From assembly GCF_003474435.1 (NCBI RefSeq), contig NZ_QRNF01000007.1, forward strand, positions 1-64,000: a stretch of 64,000 nucleotides of DNA. Reading direction: 5' to 3'. The stretch's first letter is position 1. Each line of letters starts with the position of its first letter. Shown here piece by piece: positions 8,565 through 18,089 of the stretch. The position numbers were made by a program, and so were the translations under genes. The DNA is from Ruminococcus sp. AF46-10NS (GTDB taxonomy: Bacteria > Bacillota > Clostridia > Lachnospirales > Lachnospiraceae). The notes under the pieces were generated by a model, which was not told where the DNA came from, ran no database searches, and was given only the letters and a program-made list of their open reading frames with translations.

Positions 8565-9505
8565 TGAAACGCTGGAACGATAAACCGTATCATTCCCTGG
8601 ACTACATGCTCCGGGAACGGTACGGTGAGAAGGTCTACCGGGTAGCCCTGAACGGAGGCATGTCCTGCCCTAACCGTGACGGCACCCTTGGAAAAAAAGG
8701 CTGCATTTTCTGCAGCCAGGGAGGAAGCGGGGATTTTGCTGCAAGTGCATCTCTTTCCATCACGGAACAGATCGACACCCAGATCACAAGCCTTTCTTCC
8801 AAAAGACCGATTCATAAATATATCGCCTATTTCCAGGCATATACAAATACTTACGCTCCTGTGGAATATCTTAAGAAAATTTTTACAGAAGCGATCTCTC
8901 ACCCGGATATCGTGGCACTGTCCATCGGAACAAGGCCTGACTGTCTGGGCGATGATGTGATGGAGCTTCTTTATTCTCTTAATCAGATCAAACCTGTGTG
9001 GGTCGAACTGGGGCTTCAGACCATCCATGAAAAAACAGCCAGATACATCCGGCGCGGTTATCCGCTTTCCTGCTTTGATGATGCAGTAAACAGACTTCGG
9101 GCAGGAGGGATTGAAGTGATCGTCCACACGATCCTGGGTCTTCCAGGCGAAAGTCCTGATGATATCCTGAAAACTATTTCCTATCTGGATCAAATGGATA
9201 TCCAGGGCATCAAACTCCAGCTTCTTCATGTACTTAAAGGCACAGATCTTGCCGGAGATTATGAAGCAGGGCTTTTCCGGACATATGAGCGGGAGGAATA
9301 CCTGGATCTTGTGATCGACTGTCTGGAACATTTACGGCCGGATATTGTTATTCACCGCGTAACTGGAGACGGTCCGAAGGAGCTGCTTATTGCACCTTTA
9401 TGGGCTAGCCGCAAGCGCGAAGTTTTAAATCTTCTTCATCACAGAATGAAGGAACGCGAAAGTTTTCAGGGAAAAGCCCTCGAAGCTCTTTCTCTGAGCC
9501 AGTGA
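8561..9505 (+). CDS. TIGR01212 family radical SAM protein
   Basis: This 314-residue protein has its cluster-binding cysteines as C36-x11-C48-x2-C51, the spacing typical of the TIGR01212 (YtqA/YhcC) subfamily and different from the classic CxxxCxxC. The motifs ALNGGMSCPNRDG, SIGTRPDCL and GLPGES fit the family. The product is expected to bind a 4Fe-4S cluster and S-adenosylmethionine in the cytosol; some relatives act in RNA modification, but the substrate is not established here. Translation is probably coupled to yesL through the ATGA overlap. Confidence 0.88.
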   Translation: MMKRWNDKPYHSLDYMLRERYGEKVYRVALNGGMSCPNRDGTLGKKGCIFCSQGGSGDFAASASLSITEQIDTQITSLSSKRPIHKYIAYFQAYTNTYAPVEYLKKIFTEAISHPDIVALSIGTRPDCLGDDVMELLYSLNQIKPVWVELGLQTIHEKTARYIRRGYPLSCFDDAVNRLRAGGIEVIVHTILGLPGESPDDILKTISYLDQMDIQGIKLQLLHVLKGTDLAGDYEAGLFRTYEREEYLDLVIDCLEHLRPDIVIHRVTGDGPKELLIAPLWASRKREVLNLLHHRMKERESFQGKALEALSLSQ

Positions 9506-9519
9506 AAAGGAGGATTCTT

Positions 9520-10032
9520 ATGGCATCACCTTTTACAACATACAAGCTTATTATCTTATATATGCTGCAGAATTCTGAGGGAGATCTTACCAACTCGCAG
9601 ATTACCGATTTTATCCTGGACCGGAAGTACACCAATTATTTCCAGCTCCAGCAGGCGATTTCCGAACTGGTGGAAGCAGATCTGGTAGAAATGTCTTCCC
9701 AGTCCAACCGTTCCTACTATCGGCTGACCGATGAAGGCCGAAATACTCTGAAATATTTTTCCAGGGAGCTCTCTTCTGATATCAAGAAGGAAGTGGAAGA
9801 ATATCTCAATACCCTTCACTGCAAGATCGAGGAACATCTTCTCACACCTGCTGATTACTATCCTACCAAAGAAGGGGGCTATTCCGTCCGCTTAAGAATC
9901 ATCGAAAGTGGCATCAGTATTGTTGATCTGAATATCAATGTCCCCAACCTGGCTGCTGCACAGTCTGTATGTGAGAGCTGGCCCTACAAATATCAGAACG
10001 TTTACGACAAAATAATGGAGGAGCTTCTTTAA
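9520..10032 (+). CDS. DUF4364 family protein, winged-helix type
   Basis: The start at 9520 (MASPFTTYK) follows a perfect AAAGGAGG; the in-frame GTG at 9502 has none. The 170-residue product resembles PadR-like winged-helix proteins: a helix-turn-helix lies within about 15-65 (LTNSQITDFIL through QAISELVEADLV), a wing follows (YRLTDEGR), and a C-terminal alpha/beta portion is typical of DUF4364. It is probably a small transcription regulator, with an unknown signal. It is the last gene of the yesL operon. Confidence 0.78.
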   Translation: MASPFTTYKLIILYMLQNSEGDLTNSQITDFILDRKYTNYFQLQQAISELVEADLVEMSSQSNRSYYRLTDEGRNTLKYFSRELSSDIKKEVEEYLNTLHCKIEEHLLTPADYYPTKEGGYSVRLRIIESGISIVDLNINVPNLAAAQSVCESWPYKYQNVYDKIMEELL

Positions 10033-10052
10033 GAAAGCTCCTCCGTTTTTTT
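10017..10052 (+). terminator. Terminator of the yesL-radical SAM-DUF4364 operon
   Basis: Arms GGAGGAGCTT (10017-10026) and AAGCTCCTCC (10035-10044) are followed by GTTTTTTT. The stem overlaps the end of the coding sequence. Confidence 0.9.
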
Positions 10053-10080
10053 CATAAATCAAAACTCCCCTCTCTGTCCC

Positions 10081-11403
10081 TTATTCTGCTTCGTCATGTA
10101 TCTTCTTCATGTGTTCTTTTAATTTCTTCTCATATCCCATATCACTGAGTTCATAGAAATGTTCCCCTTCGATCTCAGAAGGCAGATACTGCTGATTTAC
10201 ATAATGATTTTTGTAATTATGGGCATATTTATAACCAATGCCATGTCCAAGGCTTTCGTGGCCACCGTAATGAGCATCCTGAAGATGTACAGGAACTGTT
10301 GTCTTCTTCGCCTTTACGCAGCGCATGGCTTCCTGTATGGCATTTACTGCAGAATTGCTTTTCGGTGCACATGCCATATAGGTAACAGCCTGGGAAAGGA
10401 TGATCTGGGATTCCGGCATTCCCACACGTTCCACAGCCTGAGCAGCAGCTGCTGCCATGCAGAGAGCCTGTGGATCTGCATTTCCAATGTCTTCGGAAGC
10501 CAGTATCATGATCCTCCTTGCAATAAATTTTACATCTTCTCCTGCATAGAGCATTTTTGCCAGATAATAAACTGCCGCATCCGGGTCAGATCCACGCATA
10601 CTTTTGATAAATGCGGAAATAATGTCGTAATGATTGTCTCCGTTCTTATCGTAGCGCACCACACGCTTCTGAATGCACTCAGAAGCCACGTCAATGGTCA
10701 GATGGATCTTCCCGTCCTCTGACCTGGGTGTTGTAAGGATTCCCAGTTCTACGGCGTTTAAGGCGCTTCTGGCGTCTCCTCCTGCCATATCTGCCAGAAA
10801 CTCCAGGGCATCCTCATCAATCACAGCATCATAACTCCCCATTCCTCTTTCCGGATCGTTCACTGCCCGCCTGATCAGTTCCTTCACTTCCGGGATCTCC
10901 AGAGCCTTCAGCTCAAAGATGATAGATCTGGAAAGGAGCGCGCCGTTTACCTCAAAATATGGATTCTCAGTTGTAGCTCCGATAAGTATGATGGTTCCGT
11001 CCTCCACAAAAGGAAGGAGATAATCCTGCTGGCCTTTGTTGAAACGATGGATCTCATCGATAAAAAGGATCGTTTTCTTTCCATACATGCCAAGATCATC
11101 CTGGGCCTGCTTCACTACAGCTTCCATGTCTTTCTTGCCTGCTACCGTTGCATTGATCTGGGTAAAATTCGCGCTTGTGGTATTGGCGATAACTTTTGCC
11201 AGTGTAGTCTTTCCTGTTCCCGGAGGGCCGTAAAAAATAACTGAGGTAAGTTTATCGGCCTTGATAGCGCGGTACAGCAATTTATCTTTTCCTACAATGT
11301 GCTGCTGTCCTACTACCTCATCCAGGGTTCTGGGGCGCAGTCTGGATGCGAGCGGGGATTCCTGATCCAGAGTTTTTGATTTCGCATATTCAAATAAATC
11401 CAT
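10081..11403 (-). CDS. rarA: Replication-associated recombination protein RarA (MgsA)
   Basis: The start at 11403 (MDLFEYAK) has an AGGAGAG site; the longer frame upstream does not look coding. The 440-residue AAA+ ATPase has Walker A GPPGTGKT at 59-66, Walker B FIDEIH, sensor TTENPYFEVN, and the MgsA C-terminal region (YGGHESLGHGIGYKYAHNY). It acts at stalled replication forks and interacts with clamp-loader and single-strand-binding partners in characterised homologues. It is monocistronic as far as can be seen. The 240 bases upstream hold no gene I can support. Confidence 0.93.
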   Translation of the reverse strand: MDLFEYAKSKTLDQESPLASRLRPRTLDEVVGQQHIVGKDKLLYRAIKADKLTSVIFYGPPGTGKTTLAKVIANTTSANFTQINATVAGKKDMEAVVKQAQDDLGMYGKKTILFIDEIHRFNKGQQDYLLPFVEDGTIILIGATTENPYFEVNGALLSRSIIFELKALEIPEVKELIRRAVNDPERGMGSYDAVIDEDALEFLADMAGGDARSALNAVELGILTTPRSEDGKIHLTIDVASECIQKRVVRYDKNGDNHYDIISAFIKSMRGSDPDAAVYYLAKMLYAGEDVKFIARRIMILASEDIGNADPQALCMAAAAAQAVERVGMPESQIILSQAVTYMACAPKSNSAVNAIQEAMRCVKAKKTTVPVHLQDAHYGGHESLGHGIGYKYAHNYKNHYVNQQYLPSEIEGEHFYELSDMGYEKKLKEHMKKIHDEAE

Positions 11404-11646
11404 ATTATTCTCTCCTGATACAAATAAGGGGTCTGCTGCACCCCTGTTCTGTCTGAAAACCGCCATATAAATACAGCTGCTGATAAGTTCTTTATTCTTA
11501 ATATTACCTGCTTATATAAAAAAAAGCAATCGTTTCCTGAAGTCTGCATTGCCGGCATGTTACCACGTGTTACTGTTCCCTCTGTTCTCAGCAACATGCT
11601 TTGCGATATACGAAAATCCTGCTTTACGTGATTTCGCGCTGCAATT

Positions 11647-12410
11647 CTACATCACCAGCAGCTCATCCGCAGTCACCAGATCATACCCTTGCTCTGTGAG
11701 CATGTCTGCAATCTGCAATGCTGCTTCTACTGAACTTGAAAAGCTGTCATGCATCAGAATAATGGAGCCATCCTTCACTTCCCGCTGAACGATATTTTCC
11801 ACAGACTGCACATTCTTCGATTTCCAGTCCAGAGTATCCACATCCCAGAATACAGGCAGCATGGTAACACAGAGCTCCAGATCCTTCGGCCAGGCTCCAT
11901 AGGGCGGACGAAGATACATGGGATACTCTCCTGTAATCTCATAGATCTCATTATTTGTCTTTATGATCTGCTGGCAGGCTGATCATTGGGAAGCTTATCA
12001 AGCTGTACGTGATCATAGGTGTGATTGCCGATGAGATGGCCGTCTCTCTGCATTTGCGTTACGATTTCCTCATTTCCCCGGATATTTTTCCCCATAAGAA
12101 AAAATGTGGCATGGATCCCCCGCTTCCGCAGACCATCCAGAAGCAGCGGTGTATATGTTGCATGAGGTCCGTCATCAAAGGTAAGAGCCGCACGTGGACG
12201 ATCCTCTTTTTCACTCCTGTCAGAGGCTGTCTCCGCCACCGATTCTGCTTCTTTTTTTCCGTACTGCGCCACCACCAGCCGGAGCATCCCCTTACCGGCG
12301 ATCATTCTGGCCATCTGCATCCGAAATGCACTGTCTGAGATTTTTCCATATCCGCTGAGCAGGATCAGTACCACTGCCATTACACAGAAATATTTTTTTC
12401 GCTTATCCAT
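11647..12410 (-). CDS. Polysaccharide deacetylase, NodB family (frameshifted near 11981)
   Basis: Start MDKRKK at 12410 is followed by one membrane or signal segment (about 5-22) and a NodB domain. The motifs are in order across two frames: TFDDGP (metal and catalytic Asp), NHTYDH (His pair), then in the second frame RPPYG and LMHDS. The first frame ends after LPNDQ. Restoring one G (CAGCCT to CAGGCCT at 11979-11982) gives a continuous protein of about 254 residues. It would remove acetyl or N-acetyl groups from an extracellular or wall polysaccharide. A TTG at 12443 is a less likely start. Confidence 0.8.
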
Positions 12411-12450
12411 ATTTCCCGCCGGATCAAATATACTTTTCCACAATATATGA

Positions 12451-12494
12451 AAAAATCCCCGGGAAAAGACTTTCTGCTCTTCTTTCCCGGGGAA
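12451..12494 (-). terminator. Terminator of the liv/cytidylate-kinase region
   Basis: Arms TCCCCGGGAAA and TTTCCCGGGGA (12456-12466, 12483-12493) are followed on the minus strand by a T-run. Confidence 0.9.
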
Positions 12495-12512
12495 TATTCT
12501 CTGATATATGTC

Positions 12513-13133
12513 TTATTTCTTCAGGATCTCAAGTGCGCTCTCGATCTCCTCCACACATTTCTCATAACCAAGGGTACCGTTATCCAGGCACAGATTATAT
12601 TTCGTCATGTCTGCCCAGTCAACACCCATGAAACGTTTGCAGAAATCTTCTTTACGCTTGTCATCCTTCTGCATGAATTTCTCAATATCCTTTGTAGTTC
12701 CGCTGAGCTTCTTACTTGCCTCACGGATACGGAAATCCCAGTCTCCGTAAACAAACACACGGAGAACATTCGGATAATCTTTCAGGATCATGTTTGCACA
12801 ACGTCCGATGATCACACAGGACTCTGTTTCTGCCAGATGACGGATCACCTTCGCCTGATAATTAAACAGGTTCTCATCGGATGTGAAAGCCTTACTCTGC
12901 GGTGGGATCAGCTCACCCTTGTAGATTCCGGACTTTGCAAAAAATCTCTGCTTGGTGCTGACATTTTCATCTGCCCGTCCAAAAAGCTCCTGGCGGATAC
13001 CGCTCTCATCGGATGCCATACGAATGATATCCTTATCATAGTAAGAAATCCCTAATTTCTTTGCAAGCTTCTCTCCGATGGTACGTCCGCCGCTTCCATA
13101 CTGTCTTGCAATGGTAATTACGAAATTATCCAT
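12513..13133 (-). CDS. Cytidylate kinase-like family protein
   Basis: The start at 13133 (MDNFVITIARQYGSGG) has an AGGGGGA site. The 206-residue protein has a nucleoside-kinase P-loop variant, RQYGSGGRTIG, and the YYDKDI motif of the cytidylate-kinase-like family common in Clostridia. It is distinct from housekeeping Cmk. The substrate is not established. It begins 10 bases after the livF stop and shares the terminator, so it may be co-transcribed with the amino acid importer; a functional link is not obvious. Confidence 0.8.
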   Translation of the reverse strand: MDNFVITIARQYGSGGRTIGEKLAKKLGISYYDKDIIRMASDESGIRQELFGRADENVSTKQRFFAKSGIYKGELIPPQSKAFTSDENLFNYQAKVIRHLAETESCVIIGRCANMILKDYPNVLRVFVYGDWDFRIREASKKLSGTTKDIEKFMQKDDKRKEDFCKRFMGVDWADMTKYNLCLDNGTLGYEKCVEEIESALEILKK

Positions 13134-13143
13134 GATCTTCCCC

Positions 13144-13854
13144 CTACTCTCCAAGATATGCCTTCTGAACAGCTTCGTCATTCAGAAGATCCTGGGCCTT
13201 TCCATCCATGGTGATGCTTCCCGTCTCAAGAACATAAGCACGATCAGCAATAGAAAGTGCTTTCTTCGCATTCTGCTCAACAAGAAGTACGGTTGTACCG
13301 CTTTCGCTTACCTCACGGATGATATCAAAAATCTCATTTACAAAGATCGGTGACAGACCCATGGACGGCTCATCCATCAGGATGATCCTCGGTTTGCTCA
13401 TCAGTGCACGCCCCATGGCAAGCATCTGCTGCTCACCACCGGAAAGAGTTCCTGCACGCTGTCCTTTACGTTCTTCCAGACGCGGAAATCTCTTGTATAC
13501 ACCGGCAAGGCTCTCTGCGATCTCTGCCTTATCCTTTCTTGTGTAAGCTCCGAGAAGAAGATTCTCATAAACGGACATATCCGCAAATACTCGTCTTCCT
13601 TCCGGAACGTGTGCCATTCCCATTTCTACGATCTTATGGGCCGGTGTTCTTGTAAGGTCTTTTCCCTCAAACACAATGCTTCCGGACTTCGGAGAAAGAA
13701 TTCCGGTAAGTGTCTGAAGTGTGGTTGTCTTTCCGGCACCATTGGCACCGATCAGCGCAATAACCTCTCCCTGATTTACATGAAAAGAAATTCCCTTCAG
13801 GGCCTGGATCACACCATAGTAAACCTGGAGGTCCTTTACTTCCAACATTGCCAT
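13144..13854 (-). CDS. livF: Branched-chain amino acid ABC transporter ATPase LivF
   Basis: This 236-residue ATPase has Walker A GANGAGKTT, signature LSGGEQQM and Walker B ILMDEPSMGLSP, which with its length is characteristic of LivF. It pairs with LivG to power the LivHM channel. A GGAGG site precedes the ATG. It is the last transporter gene, after livG with a 13-base gap. Confidence 0.93.
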   Translation of the reverse strand: MAMLEVKDLQVYYGVIQALKGISFHVNQGEVIALIGANGAGKTTTLQTLTGILSPKSGSIVFEGKDLTRTPAHKIVEMGMAHVPEGRRVFADMSVYENLLLGAYTRKDKAEIAESLAGVYKRFPRLEERKGQRAGTLSGGEQQMLAMGRALMSKPRIILMDEPSMGLSPIFVNEIFDIIREVSESGTTVLLVEQNAKKALSIADRAYVLETGSITMDGKAQDLLNDEAVQKAYLGE

Positions 13855-13867
13855 TGTCTCGTCCTCC

Positions 13868-14626
13868 TTATTCTCCCAGATATGCAGTAATAACAGTCGG
13901 GTCTTTCAGTACTGTGGATGTCTCACCCTGGATCAGTACCTGACCGAAATTCAGAACAGTCAGTTCCTCACAGATACCACCGACCAGTTTCATATCATGC
14001 TCAATAAGAAGCACTGTCATATCAAAATGCTCACGCACAAAACGGATAGTATCCATCAGTTCCTGTGTTTCATTAGGATTCATACCGGCTGCCGGCTCAT
14101 CCAGAAGAAGAAGCTTCGGCTCTGTGGCAAGTGCTCTGGCGATCTCAAGCTTACGCTGTTTACCATAAGGCAGGTTGCCGGCCAGTGTGTCAGCTTCTTT
14201 ATCCAGGTCAAAAACCTTCAGGATCTCCATCGCTCTCTCGTTCATCTCTTTTTCCACCTTATAGTATTTCGGCAGTCTTAAGATCCCGGTCAGTGTGGAG
14301 TATGGATGATGATTGTGAAGTCCTACTTTTACATTGTCAAGAACAGGCATATCCTTGAAAAGACGGATGTTCTGGAAGGTTCTTGCGATTCCGGCCTTGT
14401 TGATCTCAATGGTGCTTTTTCCTGTGATGTCCTGGCCGTCAAGTTTGATGATTCCTTCTGTTGGTTTGTATACACCTGTGAGAAGGTTGAATACAGTTGT
14501 TTTACCGGCTCCGTTAGGTCCGATAAGGCCATAGAGCTGTCCTTTCTCAATGGTCATGTTAAAGCCGTCAACAGCACGAAGACCGCCGAACTGGATAGAC
14601 AGGTTATTTACTTCCAGCATTGCCAT
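13868..14626 (-). CDS. livG: Branched-chain amino acid ABC transporter ATPase LivG
   Basis: This 252-residue ATPase has Walker A GPNGAGKTT, the LPYGKQRKLEIARAL signature of LivG (a variant of LSGGQ), and Walker B LLLDEPAAGMNP. The ribosome site AGGAGG lies within the last codons of livM, indicating translational coupling. Confidence 0.93.
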   Translation of the reverse strand: MAMLEVNNLSIQFGGLRAVDGFNMTIEKGQLYGLIGPNGAGKTTVFNLLTGVYKPTEGIIKLDGQDITGKSTIEINKAGIARTFQNIRLFKDMPVLDNVKVGLHNHHPYSTLTGILRLPKYYKVEKEMNERAMEILKVFDLDKEADTLAGNLPYGKQRKLEIARALATEPKLLLLDEPAAGMNPNETQELMDTIRFVREHFDMTVLLIEHDMKLVGGICEELTVLNFGQVLIQGETSTVLKDPTVITAYLGE

Positions 14627-14628
14627 GA

Positions 14629-15702
14629 TCAGGCCACCTCCTTTTTCGCTTTTTTGCCTTTAAATTTCTCTACCATGCGTGCTCTCCAGTCTCTCGCCGC
14701 CGGTGCCCAGTTAAAGAGCATCATGATGATCAGCACGATAGCATAGATCAGCATACGGTAGTTTGCGAATCCACGGAGAAGCTCAGGCAGTGCATAGAGG
14801 ATAATTGTTGCAATGATAGATCCTCTGATATTTCCGATTCCTCCAAGTACTACATACACAAGTACCAGAATGGACATATTGTAATCGAATACAGAAACCT
14901 TAAGAAGAGAAAGGTTATGTGCATACAGCACACCTGCAACTCCTGCAAGGGCTGCAGAAACGGTAAATGCCAGCAGCTTATATCTGGTGATATTGATTCC
15001 TACAGACTCCGCTGCAATACGGTTGTCCCTGGTTGACATAATAGCACGTCCGCTTCTGGAGTTTACAAGGTTCTGTACAATAAACAATGTGAGAAGAAGC
15101 AGGATCACGCCGATCAGGAAAAAGTAATTCTTGATATCTTTATAAAGAGTTGCTGTTCCCGAAATACCAAGGGCGCCTTTTAAGATCTGCTTTCCGCCGG
15201 CTTCCAGATGAAGACCGGCTGCACTTGTTGCAACGTGAAGTCCTTTGTCATCCACGCCAATGTAAAGTACATTGATCAGGTTCTTGATGATCTCACCAAA
15301 AGCCAGTGTAACAATAGCCAGGTAGTCACCGCGGAGACGAAGTACCGGAATACCGATGATCACACCGAACAGTGCTGCAACTGCCGCACCTACAAGGATT
15401 GCAAGGATAAAGCGAGGAACCTGCGGAATGGAGTCTGCAGCAACCTGTGAAAACAGGGCACTGGAAAAAGCTCCCACGCACATGAAGCCCGCATGTCCAA
15501 GGCTCAGCTCACCGGAAAAACCGACTACCAGATTCAGGGAAACTGATGCAATGGTATAAACACAAAGGGGAACAAGAAGTCCCATAAGAAGTCTGGAAAG
15601 ATTTCCAGTTGAGGAAAGTGCCTGTACGATTACAAAGAGCACAATGACAATTCCATAGTTGATCATGTTATTTTTTGTTGTTTTGTTTTTCATATTCTTC
15701 AT
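14629..15702 (-). CDS. livM: Branched-chain amino acid ABC transporter permease LivM
   Basis: This is a polytopic permease of about 357 residues with the family motif GFSGELSLGHAGFM (about 60-75) and eight or more membrane segments. The ATG at 15702 is placed 6 bases after AAGGTGG; a GTG at 15711 in the same frame is the alternative. It forms the import channel with LivH, whose stop lies 10 bases upstream. Confidence 0.92.
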   Translation of the reverse strand: MKNMKNKTTKNNMINYGIVIVLFVIVQALSSTGNLSRLLMGLLVPLCVYTIASVSLNLVVGFSGELSLGHAGFMCVGAFSSALFSQVAADSIPQVPRFILAILVGAAVAALFGVIIGIPVLRLRGDYLAIVTLAFGEIIKNLINVLYIGVDDKGLHVATSAAGLHLEAGGKQILKGALGISGTATLYKDIKNYFFLIGVILLLLTLFIVQNLVNSRSGRAIMSTRDNRIAAESVGINITRYKLLAFTVSAALAGVAGVLYAHNLSLLKVSVFDYNMSILVLVYVVLGGIGNIRGSIIATIILYALPELLRGFANYRMLIYAIVLIIMMLFNWAPAARDWRARMVEKFKGKKAKKEVA

Positions 15703-15712
15703 ATCGGCCACC

Positions 15713-16596
15713 TTACACTTTCTCCTGGATGTTCTTGCCGAACAGTCCGGTAGGTTTTACAAGAAGCACGACGATCAGGACTGCAAATACGATCGCATCT
15801 GCAACCTGGGAAGAAATATAAGCTTTTCCGAAGATCTCGATGATTCCCAGAAGGATGCCTCCGACCATGGCTCCCGGAATCGAACCGATTCCACCGAATA
15901 CAGCAGCTACGAAAGCTTGATACCAGGCATGGCTCCTGTGTACGGAGTCAGTGTCGGATAAGTCTGACAGAGCAGAAGGCCTGCGATCGCTGCAAGTCCG
16001 GAACCGATGGCAAATGTGAGGGAAATTGTCGCATTGACGTTAACTCCCATCAGCTGTGCCGCATCTCTGTCCTCGGAAACCGCCTGCATGGCACGGCCAG
16101 GTTTTGTCTTTTTTACAAAGAGGGAAAGTCCCACCATGATGATGATACATGCAAGGATGGTTACGATGGTGATTCCCTTGATGGTAAGCTCACCGTCAAA
16201 CAGTGTGATGGACGGAACTTTGATAACAGCTACGAAACTCTTGGCATCTGCGCCGAAGATCAGAAGTGCCAGGTTCTGAAGCAGATAACTGACACCGATA
16301 GCCGTGATAAGAACGGCCAGGTTTGAGGAAGCTTTTCTAAGTGGACTGTAAGCTACCTTCTCAATGACAACACCAAGCAGTGTACAGATCACAACGGAAA
16401 GGATCACAGCAAGGATCGGTGACATGCCGCCTCTTGTGATACAGGTAAGGATGATATAAGCTCCCACCATGATAACATCTCCGTGTGCAAAGTTCAGCAT
16501 CTTGGCAATACCATAAACCATGGTATATCCAAGTGCGATGATTGCATAGATACTGCCAAGACTGATGCCGTCTTTTAAATAAGATATAAAACTCAT
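15713..16596 (-). CDS. livH: Branched-chain amino acid ABC transporter permease LivH (frameshifted near 15916)
   Basis: The permease reads MSFISYLKDGISLGSIYAI through GAMPGIK, then hits a premature stop. Restoring one G (AAGCTTTC to AAGGCTTTC) continues into AFVAAVFGGIGSIPGAMVGG and ends NIQEKV at 15713, giving 294 residues, the normal LivH size. The conserved continuation makes a sequence error much likelier than a real mutation. An AGAGGTG site precedes the ATG. Confidence 0.9.
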
Positions 16597-16629
16597 AACG
16601 CACCTCTTTTAATTGTTTATTGATAAGGG

Positions 16630-16666
16630 AAAAAGGGGACGGTTCCCACTAAAGGTGACCGTCCCC
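16630..16666 (-). terminator. Intercistronic hairpin between livK and livH
   Basis: A 9-bp stem, GGGGACGGT (16635-16643) with ACCGTCCCC (16658-16666), is followed on the minus strand by TTTTT. It lies after the binding-protein gene and probably acts as a leaky terminator, so that the binding protein is made in excess over the membrane parts. That role is inference. Confidence 0.75.
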
Positions 16667-16692
16667 TGACCCCTAACGTTAACAGAAATTAC

Positions 16693-17850
16693 TTATTTCA
16701 TCTCTACATAAGCACCGTCTTTGATCTCGAATGCTTTCGGCTCTTTATCGCACTCACCGTCTTCGGTCCATTTCGCTTTTCCTGTAAGTCCGTCAAGCTC
16801 GATGTTTGCCATGGATGCTGCCATTGCTGCACTGATATCCTCGTTGGACATGTCCGGTGTGATCTTCGCATCATCTGCTGCGAGCTGCATAGCGTAGATT
16901 ACATCGTATGTATCTGCTGCAAACTGATTCGGTGTCTCACCGTTGTTGGCATCACCGTATGCTTTTACAAATTTCTGGCTCTTCTCATCTGTGGATGTTG
17001 CGGAGAATGGTGTCAGGAGCATAACGCCCTCTGCAAGAGATTTATCAAAGTTCTCTACGTTAAGGATACCATCCATGCCATCTACACCAAAGAATTTAAT
17101 GTCAAGTCCTGCCTCAGATGCCTGCTGAAGGATCAGTGCATTGTCGGAATAGTAGTTCGGAAGGAAAAGAAGCTCAGCGCCGCTCTTCTTGATCTTTGCA
17201 AGCTGTACAGAATAGTCTGTGTTGCTGTCTGTTGTGTAAGCCTCATCTGCAACTACTTCAAGTCCGTCATCAGCTGCTGCTGCAACGAATGCGTCATGTA
17301 CACCGGAGTTGTAGTCAGCAGCGGAATCATAAAGTACTGCTACTTTCGTTGCAAGTTTGTGCTCGGAAATGTACTGAGCAGATTTGGTTCCCTGTGCCGG
17401 GTCTGTGAAGCACATACGGAACTCGTTTGTTCCTGCTGTGATACAGTCAAGTGCTGTAGCTGACGGTGTAAAGAGGAATGTGCTCTCTGCTGCCTCAGCT
17501 CCTACTGCGATACAGGAACCGGATGTTACAGTTCCGCAGAGCATCTGCATTCCCTTGTCAAGAAGGTCATTGTATGCGTTAACAGCCTTCTCCGGATCTC
17601 CCTGATCATCACCTGCGTCAAGAATCTCTACTTTATATCCGTTGAATCCACCGTTCTCGTTGATCTCATCAGCTGCGATCTTGGCTGCGTTGTATACGTT
17701 GGTACCGTACTGTGCGTAATCACCTGTCATCGGTCCGATCACACCGATCTTAAATGTCTCATCTGCTGCAAAAACTGATGTAGGCATCATCATAGCTGCT
17801 GTCATCGCTGCTGCTGATGCAACGCCGATTACTTTCTTCCAATTCTTCAT
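16693..17850 (-). CDS. livK: Branched-chain amino acid ABC transporter substrate-binding protein
   Basis: This 385-residue type I periplasmic-binding protein (LivJ/LivK class) is the first gene of the operon. The signal peptide spans about 1-28 with a signal peptidase I site (SVFA/AD); there is no lipobox Cys, so the mature protein is not predicted to be lipid-anchored. The N-terminal TFKIGVIGPMTGDYAQYG and a later FLFTPSATA segment fit the family. An AGGAGG site precedes the ATG. It binds Leu, Ile or Val by family assignment; the ligand is not certain. Confidence 0.9.
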   Translation of the reverse strand: MKNWKKVIGVASAAAMTAAMMMPTSVFAADETFKIGVIGPMTGDYAQYGTNVYNAAKIAADEINENGGFNGYKVEILDAGDDQGDPEKAVNAYNDLLDKGMQMLCGTVTSGSCIAVGAEAAESTFLFTPSATALDCITAGTNEFRMCFTDPAQGTKSAQYISEHKLATKVAVLYDSAADYNSGVHDAFVAAAADDGLEVVADEAYTTDSNTDYSVQLAKIKKSGAELLFLPNYYSDNALILQQASEAGLDIKFFGVDGMDGILNVENFDKSLAEGVMLLTPFSATSTDEKSQKFVKAYGDANNGETPNQFAADTYDVIYAMQLAADDAKITPDMSNEDISAAMAASMANIELDGLTGKAKWTEDGECDKEPKAFEIKDGAYVEMK

Positions 17851-17900
17851 GATAATCTCTCCTCCTGCGCTTTGTCGCGTTACTAATGTTTAATGGTAAA

Positions 17901-17929
17901 ATTATAGCATCGCATATTTTTTATTTCAA
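17901..17929 (-). promoter_or_regulatory. Sigma-A promoter of the liv operon
   Basis: On the minus strand, TTGAAA (17924-17929) and a perfect TATAAT (17901-17906) are separated by 17 bases, about 50 bases before livK. Confidence 0.85.
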
Positions 17930-17972
17930 GGGCAAATTTAGTTATCTGTTGTTTTTCGTCTGATTGCACAAC

Positions 17973-17988
17973 GCGGACACTTGTCCGC
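17973..17988. promoter_or_regulatory. Palindrome upstream of the liv promoter
   Basis: GCGGACA and TGTCCGC are separated by 2 bases, centred about 53 bases upstream of the -35 element. The position and symmetry suit a dimeric regulator, but no cognate protein is known here. Confidence 0.35.
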
Positions 17989-18036
17989 TGTACAGCTTGT
18001 GTTGTTTTTTCGGCAAATTGTCTGAATTTTTTCGCA

Positions 18037-18066
18037 CAAAAAAATCCAGGGAAAAATTCCCTGGAC
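18037..18066 (-). terminator. Terminator of infC-rpmI-rplT
   Basis: TCCAGGGAA and TTCCCTGGA with a 3-4 base loop are followed on the minus strand by a T-run. It lies just after rplT. Confidence 0.9.
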
Positions 18067-18089
18067 TCCTTCGTCTCTTAATACTTTAC

